A stretch of DNA of 33,448 nt from Parvularculaceae bacterium. GTDB lineage: Bacteria; Pseudomonadota; Alphaproteobacteria; Caulobacterales; Parvularculaceae. Made by a program: the position numbers and the translations under genes. The notes beneath the pieces were generated by a model. That model had not been told where the DNA came from. It was given only the letters and a program-made list of their open reading frames with translations, and did no database searches. The DNA is taken from contig JABSRH010000008.1 in the NCBI GenBank assembly GCA_013215175.1, positions 1 through 33,448 on the forward strand. Direction: 5' to 3'. The number at the start of each line of letters is the position of its first letter. Position 1 is the first letter of the stretch. Below, piece by piece: positions 7,981 through 16,977 of the stretch.

Positions 7981-8475
7981 ATGTCACGAACATCCATCTT
8001 GAGTCTGATCTTCGCCGCCTTCTTGGTTCTCCAAGGGTGCGGCTCAAAGGAAGACGCGACCCTGGCAGACCGGGCGGCCATTACGGATCAATTGGCGCGG
8101 TACGCTCAGTCTTGGGATCGAAAAGACGCAAAAGCTGTTGTTGCTCTGCTCACAGAAGATGCAACGTTTGAGTGGGAGTTTTTGCTGGCTGAGGAGCAGC
8201 CCCCTCTTGTGACAGGGCGCGAGGCTATTCTTCAGTATGCCCGGCATGCGCATGAAACGCGGCTTGAGGGCCGCCAGTCGCGGCATCACTTCTCCGGACT
8301 GGTCTTCGAAGAACTCACGCCGACGGAAGCGCTGACCGAGAATATCTTCGAGGTTACCCATCACGTCCCTGGTCAAACACCGGTCGTCATTGCGACCGGG
8401 CTCTATCGCATCAATTGGGTGAAGACCGACGAAGGGTGGCGGATGGCCTACCGCAAACTGTTGGTCGACCGTTAG
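7981..8475 (+). CDS. Lipoprotein with SnoaL/NTF2-like domain
   Basis: I start at ATG 7981, with GGAG 7 bp upstream. The longer track ORF from 7918 would bury the signal sequence. The N-terminus is a lipoprotein signal with lipobox LQGC (Cys20). Glycine at +2 suggests outer-membrane sorting. The rest, about 140 residues, has the NTF2-like cone-fold pattern: an N-terminal helix DRAAITDQLARYAQSWDRKD, the phrase LLTEDATFEW and a C-terminal GWRMAYRKL strand. Members of this fold are ligand-binding proteins or small isomerase-like enzymes. It sits 76 bp after the Crp-like gene and 26 bp before the DUF1214 gene. The exact function is unknown. Confidence 0.8.
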   Translation: MSRTSILSLIFAAFLVLQGCGSKEDATLADRAAITDQLARYAQSWDRKDAKAVVALLTEDATFEWEFLLAEEQPPLVTGREAILQYARHAHETRLEGRQSRHHFSGLVFEELTPTEALTENIFEVTHHVPGQTPVVIATGLYRINWVKTDEGWRMAYRKLLVDR

Positions 8476-8501
8476 GCCGCTGCTTGGGAGAGGGGTTCTT
8501 T

Positions 8502-9113
8502 GTGCAGATTAAACACTCGCTGCTTCTTGGTTCGGCGTCTTTTCTGGTCGCGGCCATAGCAGCAGGCTGGGTCAGCGTCGCGTTGACGAAAGCCGGTCTG
8601 GCTGGGCCGAAGGGTTTCGAGAGCAGCTTTGAGGCCGTCAACGGCGCTTGGATGTACTCGGATAAAGTTGGTTCTCCGGCGGCATCTCGAACGGAGAGGG
8701 CCCGCGTAGCGTTGGGTGGGCCGCTAGCTCTTTCATCCGAGGAAACCATTTATTTTATGGCCTTGGAGGACGATGGGGGTGATCAGCTCACCTCTTCCTG
8801 CGATTATCGTATCACCGGCCAATCCTTCGATACACGGTGGTGGTCCTTGACGCTCTATGACAGCGAAACCCAAGTCTTTGTACCGAACGATACCAATCGG
8901 GCGAGCTGGAACAGCCGCGCCATTGGATACAACGCCGATGGTTCTTGGACAGTGATGATTTCGAACGAGCAGCAACCTGGCCATTGGCTGCCGGTTCATC
9001 AGGAGTCTGATAAACGCTTCGACCTCTTGTTGAGACTGTACAACCCCTCTGCCGAGACCCGGCGTTTAGCTCGTACGCTACCCTTGCCAACGATTGAGAA
9101 GGCCCAATGCTGA
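8502..9113 (+). CDS. DUF1214-domain protein, membrane-anchored
   Basis: I start at GTG 8502, which follows GAGAGGGG at good spacing. This gives a 203-residue protein with an N-terminal signal anchor (SLLLGSASFLVAAIAAGW). The ATG at 8415 used by the track lies inside the previous gene. The C-terminal half has the DUF1214 pattern: CDYRITGQSFDTRWWSLTLYD, then VFVPNDTNRASW and WTVMIS, ending in LLLRLYNPS. DUF1214 is often fused to DUF1254 in one protein of about 450 residues; here the two are separate short genes overlapping by 7 bp. The biochemical role of this pair is not established. Confidence 0.82.
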   Translation: MQIKHSLLLGSASFLVAAIAAGWVSVALTKAGLAGPKGFESSFEAVNGAWMYSDKVGSPAASRTERARVALGGPLALSSEETIYFMALEDDGGDQLTSSCDYRITGQSFDTRWWSLTLYDSETQVFVPNDTNRASWNSRAIGYNADGSWTVMISNEQQPGHWLPVHQESDKRFDLLLRLYNPSAETRRLARTLPLPTIEKAQC

Positions 9114-9643
9114 CACGAGCACTTCCCATTGTTGTGATGGCTGTTCTTGTTGGCTCCGCATTCGGAGCTTTGCTGGGTTGGAACCTGACGCTTGAGCGTG
9201 TGCCGGTGGCAGTGATGGAGGCTATAGAGGCCAAAATGATCGGCCCAGACCGGCAATGGAACAAGTGTGTTCACGAACGGCAATATGGACCCTTGCCAAG
9301 GGTCGCCCGGTCGAACCCGGACAGCATGGTCACCCGTGTTGCCTATGATCTCAGCGAGGGCTCATTAAGGTTGAGAGGGGAGACGTGGGCGGACTATTGG
9401 TCCTTATCCGTATACCAGCAAAACACCGACAACGTCTTCGTGATCAATGCCCAGCAGATTCAGGGTCGAACCTTCGACTTCACCTTGTCACCCAGCCAGG
9501 ATTCTCCGGTGCGTTCACCTTCACAGCGGATCATCTCACCGACGACTAAAGGGATCTTGCTGATCCGCAGGTTTGTGGTGTCGGAGGACGATGTGCCCGC
9601 TGTGCATGCGAACCAAGACAGTATGACGTGCGAACTCGTCTAG
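9107..9643 (+). CDS. DUF1254-type membrane-anchored protein
   Basis: This 178-residue protein starts inside the previous gene (ATGCTGA overlap), so translation is probably coupled. It has an N-terminal hydrophobic anchor (ALPIVVMAVLVGSAFGALLGW) followed by a periplasmic domain. The sequence ADYWSLSVYQQNTDNVFVIN resembles the DUF1254 partner usually found with DUF1214. It is the last gene of the Crp-led run and ends only 17 bp from the convergent SARP-like gene. I assign the family from this phrase and from pairing; function is unknown. Confidence 0.72.
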   Translation: MLTRALPIVVMAVLVGSAFGALLGWNLTLERVPVAVMEAIEAKMIGPDRQWNKCVHERQYGPLPRVARSNPDSMVTRVAYDLSEGSLRLRGETWADYWSLSVYQQNTDNVFVINAQQIQGRTFDFTLSPSQDSPVRSPSQRIISPTTKGILLIRRFVVSEDDVPAVHANQDSMTCELV

Positions 9644-9660
9644 CCAACGCTTGCGAGAGA

Positions 9661-11850
9661 CTACGGTGACGCCAACAAGTCATTGACCAGATTGCTGCAT
9701 TGAGCTTCGGTGGACTGATCCCCCTGATCAATCGGCCAAGTGCAATATTGAGAGGCTGGGCTGTCGAACCCGAGATAGGGCCGAACGGGGCGAAGTGCTT
9801 CTTGGGCTTTGCGTTCGTTCCCTAAGCTCATGTGGAGCAACGCCGCTTCGAGGGAGGCAGCCACAGCGGATTCCTTCTCCGTAAACGGTGTTTCTGCCAG
9901 ACATGTCAGCGCGGCCTCCGTTTGGCCATTCAATCTCAGGGCACGAATAAAAACCCACTCATACCAATCAGGATAAGAATAGGGGCGGAGTTGCATGGCC
10001 CGCGTTGCTGCCTGCTGTGCGTCGGCGATTCGGTCGGTGAACGTCAGCATGTAGGCATAGATTGCCATAGAATCCGTGCTACTGGCATTGATCTTCAGCG
10101 CTGCCTGGATCTGTTCCAGCCCTTGATCGAGGTTGCCGCGAAATAGCTCTAGGACGGCGAGAAGGTTGAGCGCCGGAATGAATTCGGGGTTTGCTTCGAG
10201 CGCCTTGCGAGCATAGCCTTCACTGGCAAGCGTTGCTTCCTCGGAGAAGTTCTGCCAACGGAAGAACATGGGGCTGGAATAGGTGTAGCCCATACCAGCG
10301 TTGGCACCGGGATGCGCCTCGTCGATCGCCAGCGCTTTAGCGAACGCGGCGCGTGCCAATTGGTTGGCTACGGGCGTTGATTCATTGAGGTAAGCAAAGC
10401 CGCGCGTCGTGTGCCGAAGGACTTCGAACGAGGTGGGCTCATATAGTCGGTAGGCTAGCGCCTGCTGTCCGTCGGTCAGGTTTTCATGCACCACCTGCCA
10501 GGCCGACTTCGCGAGGCTGTCGAGCGCGGCATTGTGATCAGAAGAAAGACTGTCGACGCTGTTTGTGTCGTTGAGAATTCGCTGCCCATTCGCGTTGTCC
10601 AACAAGCGTAGTCCAAACTGTAGCTGATCATCGCCGTTATCCATCAGTGTAGGAATGAGCGTGTGCGTCGCGTTATGCTTTGCCGCGAGGCCTCCGATAT
10701 CAGACGTACCAGCATCAGTGGGGCCGATGATCACATTGATACCGGGAATAATCGAAACGGCGGAAAGAACAACCTGGCTTGCGTTCTGTGCCAACAAGCT
10801 TTCGTCTTCGCTCGCCGTTCGATCGGTAATCGGAAGAACAAGGAGGACCGGCTGCTCTCCAGGTCGCACGCTCTCCTGCAGCATGCACATCGCCGGGTCG
10901 TTGTTATCCGCCGCGACTAGAGCCTCATTGCTTTGCGATTGGAACAGGTAGAGTGAACTAAGAAGCGCCATCCCCACCAGCGCCGATGCGGCAATTGACA
11001 CGGCTGACCGGTGACGGAAGATCAGTTTCTGCCATCGCGACCCAAGAGGCGAACGTTGGCCAGGGTCTGGCGTGCCTTCGCTGCGTTCCTCGTTCTTTGC
11101 GCGCGGTGAAGGAGCCTCACCGGAACGAATTTCTTCCGCTAGCTGAAGAGTCTCTTCGCTGGGCTCTACGTCGAGCTCGGCTTTCAAGGCCCTCTGACAG
11201 GCTTGGAACTGTCGCAATGCTGCGGCGCGCCCTTGCGTTTTGGCGTAGAGCTGCATCAGCAACCGGTGGCCTGGCTCGTGCGCTGGGTCCGCTTTGACCA
11301 GCCGCTCCGCGAATTCGATGGCCTTGTGGGGACTGCCGTCGGTGTCGAAGGATGCTGCCAAGTGTTCGAGCAGCGTCGAAAGGTGTGCGCGGTGTCGCTC
11401 AACCAAGGGGGCCGCCCATTCGGCGAAGGGTGTCGAGACGCTGGCTAGTCCAGAGGCAAACTCCTCCCGGTAGAGATCGACGGCTGCCATCTGCTGATCG
11501 CGGTCATCGCTTTGCCGCAAGGCATCGAACTGGTCGATGTCGGTGACGAACTGATCGGCTAGCAAGAAGACGTTGTCGCCGTCGGTCCCGATCAACTCGC
11601 GATCGTGCTGAGCCAGTGACTGGCGCACACTGCTGAGGGCCTGTCTCAGGCTTTGCCGACCTTGGTCGGGAAAGCGGTCCGGCCAGAGCAATTCGATGAG
11701 TTCTTCGCGGTGGGTCGCCTTGTCTTTGTTGGCTGCCAGATACGCGATCAAAGCCAGGCCTTTTCGTCCCGGTTGCACGGCGATGGCGGATCCGTCGACG
11801 GCGAACTCTGCTGGCCCGAGAAGGCTGATCGTCAATGGCGTCTTCGGCAT
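9661..11850 (-). CDS. Membrane-spanning SARP/BTAD-type regulator with periplasmic TPR domain
   Basis: This 729-residue one-component regulator has, in order, an OmpR-like winged helix (about 5-95; GRKGLALIAYLAANKDKATHREEL, then LRQALSSVRQSL) and a bacterial transcriptional activation domain of TPR helices (about 100-240; DIDQFDALRQ, FQACQRALKAELDVEPS). A charged linker, a single membrane helix at about 283-303 (AVSIAASALVGMALLSSLYLF) and an extracytoplasmic part follow. The latter begins with a TolB/FlgO-like segment (VLLVLPITDRTASEDE) and ends with TPR repeats (about 480-690). Classical SARPs are soluble; the layout here is like ToxR/CadC, with DNA binding inside and sensing outside. It is divergent from the CarF-like desaturase gene, 180 bp away. 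Target and signal are unknown. Confidence 0.82.
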   Translation of the reverse strand: MPKTPLTISLLGPAEFAVDGSAIAVQPGRKGLALIAYLAANKDKATHREELIELLWPDRFPDQGRQSLRQALSSVRQSLAQHDRELIGTDGDNVFLLADQFVTDIDQFDALRQSDDRDQQMAAVDLYREEFASGLASVSTPFAEWAAPLVERHRAHLSTLLEHLAASFDTDGSPHKAIEFAERLVKADPAHEPGHRLLMQLYAKTQGRAAALRQFQACQRALKAELDVEPSEETLQLAEEIRSGEAPSPRAKNEERSEGTPDPGQRSPLGSRWQKLIFRHRSAVSIAASALVGMALLSSLYLFQSQSNEALVAADNNDPAMCMLQESVRPGEQPVLLVLPITDRTASEDESLLAQNASQVVLSAVSIIPGINVIIGPTDAGTSDIGGLAAKHNATHTLIPTLMDNGDDQLQFGLRLLDNANGQRILNDTNSVDSLSSDHNAALDSLAKSAWQVVHENLTDGQQALAYRLYEPTSFEVLRHTTRGFAYLNESTPVANQLARAAFAKALAIDEAHPGANAGMGYTYSSPMFFRWQNFSEEATLASEGYARKALEANPEFIPALNLLAVLELFRGNLDQGLEQIQAALKINASSTDSMAIYAYMLTFTDRIADAQQAATRAMQLRPYSYPDWYEWVFIRALRLNGQTEAALTCLAETPFTEKESAVAASLEAALLHMSLGNERKAQEALRPVRPYLGFDSPASQYCTWPIDQGDQSTEAQCSNLVNDLLASP

Positions 11851-12030
11851 GGGGGCAACCTACGCCGTCACTCCGGATCATAGCCACCACAAAAAAGCGG
11901 CTCGAAGCGCGAAAAATGCCCTGTTTTACGGCTTTTTGACGCCCGTTGACGGCGACCTCACGGCTCCTTCTCCGCTCTCCTGACGGTCGGCAGCGCAGAT
12001 GGTCCCCAGCGTTATGAAGGAGAGAGACGC

Positions 12031-12618
12031 ATGACCATCGAGGCGATCCTGTTTGGCGGCCTTCAAGTTCTGGGCGGCATTCTGCTCGCGGATTTCATCA
12101 GCGGCGTCATCCACTGGCTTGAAGACACCTATGGGCAAGAAGATATGCCCGTGATCGGCAAGAGTGTGATTGAGCCGAACATTCGGCATCATTACGCACC
12201 GCTCGATTTCGTGAAGGCGAGCTATTGGATGCGCAACCGTGCGGTCCTGGTGATTGGCGCCTTCTTGTTTGCTCTGTTCTGGGCGCTGGGCGCCATCAAC
12301 GCCTTCACCGTCACGTTCCTAGTGGTCGGAAGCCAGGCGAACGAGTTCCATCGTTGGGCGCACATGCCTTCGGGGCAAAGGCCCAAGCTGGTCGCTTGGC
12401 TGCAGCGGGCGAAGATCATTCTCACGCCGCAGCATCACTGGGCTCATCATCGCCGCCCCTTCCGCGTCGCCTATTGCACGGTGACGAACGTGCTCAATCC
12501 AGTGTTGGACCGCGTCAGGTTCTTTCGCGGCCTCGAGTTTTTGATCGGCCTCACCACGAAGGCTAAGCCTCGCGAAGATACCGGCAAACCTCCTACTAAT
12601 ACCCACGCTGCCGCTTAA
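12031..12618 (+). CDS. CarF/TMEM189(PEDS1)-type lipid desaturase, probable plasmanylethanolamine desaturase
   Basis: This is a 195-residue integral membrane di-iron enzyme of the lipid desaturase (Kua/TMEM189/CarF) family. Characterised members put the vinyl-ether double bond into plasmalogens. The N-terminus GGILLADFISGVIHWLEDTYG is the family signature. Histidine clusters follow at RHHYAP (53-54), NEFHRWAH (107, 111) and QHHWAHH (135-136, 139-140), which with His28 give the expected metal ligands. Hydrophobic segments lie at about 5-25 and 71-103. AAGGAGAGAG precedes the ATG. FAD4-type plant enzymes of the same family act on acyl chains, so a different substrate is possible. No other ether-lipid gene is in the window. 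Confidence 0.85.
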   Translation: MTIEAILFGGLQVLGGILLADFISGVIHWLEDTYGQEDMPVIGKSVIEPNIRHHYAPLDFVKASYWMRNRAVLVIGAFLFALFWALGAINAFTVTFLVVGSQANEFHRWAHMPSGQRPKLVAWLQRAKIILTPQHHWAHHRRPFRVAYCTVTNVLNPVLDRVRFFRGLEFLIGLTTKAKPREDTGKPPTNTHAAA

Positions 12619-12629
12619 ATGCTGCGCTG

Positions 12630-12657
12630 GTGCACTGAACAATCTGTGTAAGTGCAC
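12630..12657. repeat. Inverted repeat between two convergent genes
   Basis: GTGCACT (12630-12636) and AGTGCAC (12651-12657) are perfect inverted copies 14 bp apart, between the stops of the desaturase and dehalogenase genes. It could form a weak hairpin. There is no T tract. Confidence 0.35.
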
Positions 12658-12675
12658 TAGGCAGCCTGGATCAAA

Positions 12676-13630
<955 letters not shown>

Positions 13631-13640
13631 AAGGCTGTCA

Positions 13641-14285
13641 ATGCCCAGCCAGCACTGCTATAGCAATAGCCCCCACCGCAGAGCCCTAAAGGGAGTGAAG
13701 GTTATTCAGACCAAGCCGATTTCACCCAAGCAACGCCAGATCTTAGAGGCGGCTCTCGCTCTTCTGAGTGAGGTCGGTGGCACCGGTCTGTCGATGCGGA
13801 AGCTGGCTGAGCGAGCCGACATGCGGCTTAGCAACGTGCAATACTATTTCCCGTCAAGGGATGACGTTCTCAGATCGATGGTGCAGCTGTATTTTGAGGA
13901 GTGTACAGATAGTATCCATGAGCTGACCGCCGCTTCTGATGCAACCACAACCGAGGAGCGTTTGAGGTACCTCGTCCGTCTCGGGCTGAGTCATGGCGAA
14001 ACGCTTTCTGAAATGTGTAAGATATTCCGAGAGCTGTGGGCTGTCGCTGGCCGCAACGAAGCTGTCCACGATTGCCTCATGGACTATTACCGAGGCTTCG
14101 CGGACGTCGTTTCCATTTTCATCGTGGGCAGAGAAGTCGCTTCTTCTGTCCACGAACGGGTAAAGGCCATCCTCATCCCTTACTTTGAAGGCTATTCCAT
14201 CGCCGCGCCGTCACTGTCGCTATCCGTGGACGAGGTTGAAGACATGCTTTTCGACATGATCATGCAGAACATTCTATCCAATTAG
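13641..14285 (+). CDS. TetR/AcrR-family transcriptional regulator
   Basis: The N-terminal helix-turn-helix is clear: QILEAALALLSEVGGTGLSMRKLAERADMRLSNVQYYF. A ligand-binding helical domain of about 150 residues follows, without a specific subfamily signature that I recognise. The ATG at 13641 gives 214 aa, but its first 20 residues look unlike a natural TetR N-terminus and no ribosome site precedes it. GTG 13695 would give a more usual N-terminus, though GGGA there is too close, so the start is unsure. It is divergent from the haloalkane dehalogenase gene and probably represses it. Its stop overlaps the stop of the convergent dioxygenase gene. Confidence 0.86.
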   Translation: MPSQHCYSNSPHRRALKGVKVIQTKPISPKQRQILEAALALLSEVGGTGLSMRKLAERADMRLSNVQYYFPSRDDVLRSMVQLYFEECTDSIHELTAASDATTTEERLRYLVRLGLSHGETLSEMCKIFRELWAVAGRNEAVHDCLMDYYRGFADVVSIFIVGREVASSVHERVKAILIPYFEGYSIAAPSLSLSVDEVEDMLFDMIMQNILSN

Positions 14286-15193
14286 AACGGAGCAAAGCCG
14301 TCCGGTTTGGCGAGCGGCGTGCTCCAGCGGGTGCGGGCATCCACGTCATGGCCGCCAAAGCCCGGCGGTGGCGTCTGGCCCTGGTCGCCATAAAGCCAAA
14401 GCACCAGGTTCGAGCGCTCGCCGCGTGTGATGGGCTTGGACGCATGCGGAACGTCACCTCGATGGATGACCGCAACACCCGGTTCAAAGGCGTAGTCAGT
14501 GACCTCGCCCGTCTTCCGATTGAAGAAGCTCACGGCAGAACCAGTGTAGTCTTCATCTGGAAGGTTCAAATTGATATTCAGCGTCGTGGATGAAGCATCC
14601 GTATGGGGACGAAGTGATGTGTCCTTGTTCGGCTGCCACTGGATCGAGAACCCAAACGTTTGATTGTCGTATCCGGTGACCTCTGGAAACAGCAGCCGAG
14701 AGATAGGCCGCATAAAGCGGTCCATCAGGTCCTTGTAGAACCTCTGGAACGCTGGCGCTGCGAGATAGCCTTCAGAACGAGGGTCGAGCATGGCGCCTCC
14801 TCGATTGAGAGCGATGCCATAAGGCGGCCTCAGCGGAATGTCCGCATGGGCTGTTTTGTCCAAGTAGGTGCGTAGGCGGTGCAGTTCGGCTGGATCAAAC
14901 AGCTGTGCCTGATAAACCCCGGGTAGCACTTCTTGCCATTGTTCGGCAACGGCCGCTTCGCTGTCAGGGGTAGCCCAAGCTGCATCTACGGCGGTTCTCA
15001 TTTTGTTATCGTACAGCGTGCGGTCTAACGTCAGCGACGGGTCACCATGGTCAGCTTCCCACTCTTGCCAGGCTGTTTCGAGCAGGCCTTTGTTATGGTT
15101 CCAGAACTGATGGACTGACGGAGACCGCGCGAGCATCGCCTCTCGCGTCGGTTTCGGTAGGTCGTGTACACGGTTCAATGCGCATTGAGCCAT
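14282..15193 (-). CDS. 2-oxoglutarate/Fe(II)-dependent oxygenase (prolyl-hydroxylase-like fold)
   Basis: This 303-residue soluble enzyme is expected to couple 2-oxoglutarate decarboxylation to oxidation of a substrate. The iron ligands are visible as His197 and Asp199 (RPHTDASSTTLNINLN) and a distal His250 (RGDVPHASKP). Arg260 in ITRGERSNLVLWL would bind the 2-oxoglutarate carboxylate. The phrase around HTD and LNINLNLPDEDYTG resembles the OGFOD2 group of the P4H superfamily. About 110 N-terminal residues lie outside the recognised fold. It is the last gene of a minus-strand set, starting 14 bp after the SDR gene, and overlaps the TetR stop by 4 bp. The substrate is unknown. Confidence 0.85.
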   Translation of the reverse strand: MAQCALNRVHDLPKPTREAMLARSPSVHQFWNHNKGLLETAWQEWEADHGDPSLTLDRTLYDNKMRTAVDAAWATPDSEAAVAEQWQEVLPGVYQAQLFDPAELHRLRTYLDKTAHADIPLRPPYGIALNRGGAMLDPRSEGYLAAPAFQRFYKDLMDRFMRPISRLLFPEVTGYDNQTFGFSIQWQPNKDTSLRPHTDASSTTLNINLNLPDEDYTGSAVSFFNRKTGEVTDYAFEPGVAVIHRGDVPHASKPITRGERSNLVLWLYGDQGQTPPPGFGGHDVDARTRWSTPLAKPDGFAPF

Positions 15194-15207
15194 TGTCTTT
15201 GCTCCGG

Positions 15208-16023
15208 TCAGGCTGATGCCGTCAGCATCGTGATGACTTCATCGATGACTTGGACCAGCTTCTTGTTCTTGGTGTTGTCCAAGGCATCAGGGTGCGGGGT
15301 GCCAAATTGTCGGCGGTCATTGTCAAAGTAGCGTCCCGTGATACCGGCGAAGTCGTCGCTCAGCGCAGCACGCTGCAGGATCTCGGCGCCGATGCCGAGG
15401 TCGTGGCCTGCTGATCCGTAGGCTTCTTTCACCATCTTGCTGCCGAGGAAGGAGGCGGGGTTGATCGCGACTACCGATGGTCCGTCCGTACCCAGCCCCT
15501 GCGCCAGGTCGAAGGACCACATGGTGATGGCGAGCTTGCTTTGCGCGTAGGCATCGCTATCGTTCAGTGTACGCTTGCCGAGAAGGGCATTCAAATCAAC
15601 TGGCGCTTGTGCTGCTGACGACAGATTGATGATGCGGCCCTCACCACTCATGACGGGCAGCAGCCGCCTCGTCAAAACGTACGGTGCAATCAGGTTGACG
15701 ATGAAGCGCACGTCAAAGCCTTCTGGCGTCACCGGCGTCGGTGTCTTGAACACGCCTGCATTGTTGATCAGGACATCGAGTGATGTCGTCTCAGCGGCCA
15801 CCGCCTTCGCCAGAGCTTCGACGTCGGCCAAATTTGAAAGGTCCGCACGCAGCGTTTTTACCACAGCGCTGGGTGCTTCTTTAAGGACCGTGGCCTTGGC
15901 GGCTACGAGTTTGTCTTCGCTTCTGCCGTGAAGCAGCAGCTCGTGACCGTCGGCGGCCAGTCGCTTCGCGGTTTCAAGGCCGATGCCATCAGTGGCGCCA
16001 GTAAGAAGAATTGTCTTGGTCAT
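15208..16023 (-). CDS. Short-chain dehydrogenase/reductase (SDR)
   Basis: This is a classical SDR of about 271 residues that oxidises or reduces an alcohol/carbonyl group with NAD(P)(H). The cofactor loop is TGATDGIG, NNAG stabilises the central sheet, INLSSAA contains the catalytic serine, and YAQSK holds the Tyr/Lys pair. HGRSEDKL after the second strand suggests NADP(H) preference because of the basic residue, an inference only. I use the ATG at 16023 (MTKTILL), with AGGA just upstream; the track's earlier start adds 15 unlikely residues. It is the middle gene of the LysR-linked operon, 47 bp after the CmcJ-like gene. Confidence 0.9.
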   Translation of the reverse strand: MTKTILLTGATDGIGLETAKRLAADGHELLLHGRSEDKLVAAKATVLKEAPSAVVKTLRADLSNLADVEALAKAVAAETTSLDVLINNAGVFKTPTPVTPEGFDVRFIVNLIAPYVLTRRLLPVMSGEGRIINLSSAAQAPVDLNALLGKRTLNDSDAYAQSKLAITMWSFDLAQGLGTDGPSVVAINPASFLGSKMVKEAYGSAGHDLGIGAEILQRAALSDDFAGITGRYFDNDRRQFGTPHPDALDNTKNKKLVQVIDEVITMLTASA

Positions 16024-16070
16024 GATGAAATCCTGTTTGGTGTCTTGTCGTTTCTTGAGAGGACGCACGG

Positions 16071-16853
16071 CTAGTTGTAACGAACCAGCGTCCGGCTTTC
16101 GATGCTTTGGCGTGGCCTGGCGGCGTTTTCGTCCCCAGGCAGATCAAGGGCGCTATGGGCTAGGTGAGGCCGGCCCTTGCTGTCATAGATATTGAAGATC
16201 ACGGCCTCGTCAGGGGTCATCCGTGATCTGAAAAACCATTCGTGTGCTGTATTCGCGGCAACGCCAAGGATCTGGCCAAATCGGTCAGGGTAGATGAGGC
16301 CAATGTCCATCCAATCCGTTGGCACCATTGACTGCGGGCGAATGAAGCCAAGGGGCGACGACTCGATCACAGCCCCGATGGGGCGCCACACGTTCACGAA
16401 GCCGAACCCTGATTGATGGAAGTCGGTCGATCGTTCTGCCCCAATAATATCGATCAACCGTTGTTCGGCACCCGCACGATTGTAGTCATTGTGCACATTA
16501 CGAGCAGGTCGGCGCACGGCGTCGGGATCATCGATCCGTACCGTATGGTCAAAGACGATGACTTCAGCAGCACCGATTTGGTCCTTTAGAAGCCGCTCGA
16601 GCTCATCGTCGTAGACAGTCTGCCAAGATGTCGAGCTGTCAAAACTCTCCACTTGGCTCGGCTCATCAACGAAGCGGATGCCGTCGGTTTCGAAATCAGG
16701 CTGGAACTGACCATCGCGGATGTCCTGCACGCTGATCGCATGGGTGAGCAGTTCCGGTGACACCAGGTTACCAGCGATGCCATCGACGTCAAAGCGGAAC
16801 GCCTGCGGGGCATCGCTTTTGATATGGTAGTTCACGCTGGCTGGCACGGACAC
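16071..16853 (-). CDS. CmcJ/NvfI-family Fe(II)/2-oxoglutarate-type oxygenase
   Basis: This 260-residue protein belongs to the family that includes cephamycin CmcJ, fungal NvfI and gibberellin GA4-desaturase-like proteins. HNDYN gives His121 and Asp123 as iron ligands, GFVNVWRPIG is the conserved core strand, and EWFFRSRMTPDEAVIFNIYDS followed by AHSALDLP (His233) completes the site. RQSIESRTLVRY near the end is a family hallmark with the likely 2-oxoglutarate arginine. The start is a GTG with GGGAG 8 bp upstream. It is the first gene of a three-gene operon with an SDR and a second, unrelated 2OG oxygenase, and is divergent from a LysR gene. The substrate is unknown. Confidence 0.86.
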   Translation of the reverse strand: MSVPASVNYHIKSDAPQAFRFDVDGIAGNLVSPELLTHAISVQDIRDGQFQPDFETDGIRFVDEPSQVESFDSSTSWQTVYDDELERLLKDQIGAAEVIVFDHTVRIDDPDAVRRPARNVHNDYNRAGAEQRLIDIIGAERSTDFHQSGFGFVNVWRPIGAVIESSPLGFIRPQSMVPTDWMDIGLIYPDRFGQILGVAANTAHEWFFRSRMTPDEAVIFNIYDSKGRPHLAHSALDLPGDENAARPRQSIESRTLVRYN

Positions 16854-16977
16854 GGCGAGGCTCCCTTCGAAACCGCCAAGCAGGGACTGCTCGGCTCCAG
16901 TCCTAGCTAATAGGTCGCTGAAGCCTTATAAATGGGCCAATCAGATAATCAGTTTTTTGATATTGGATATAATTGAC

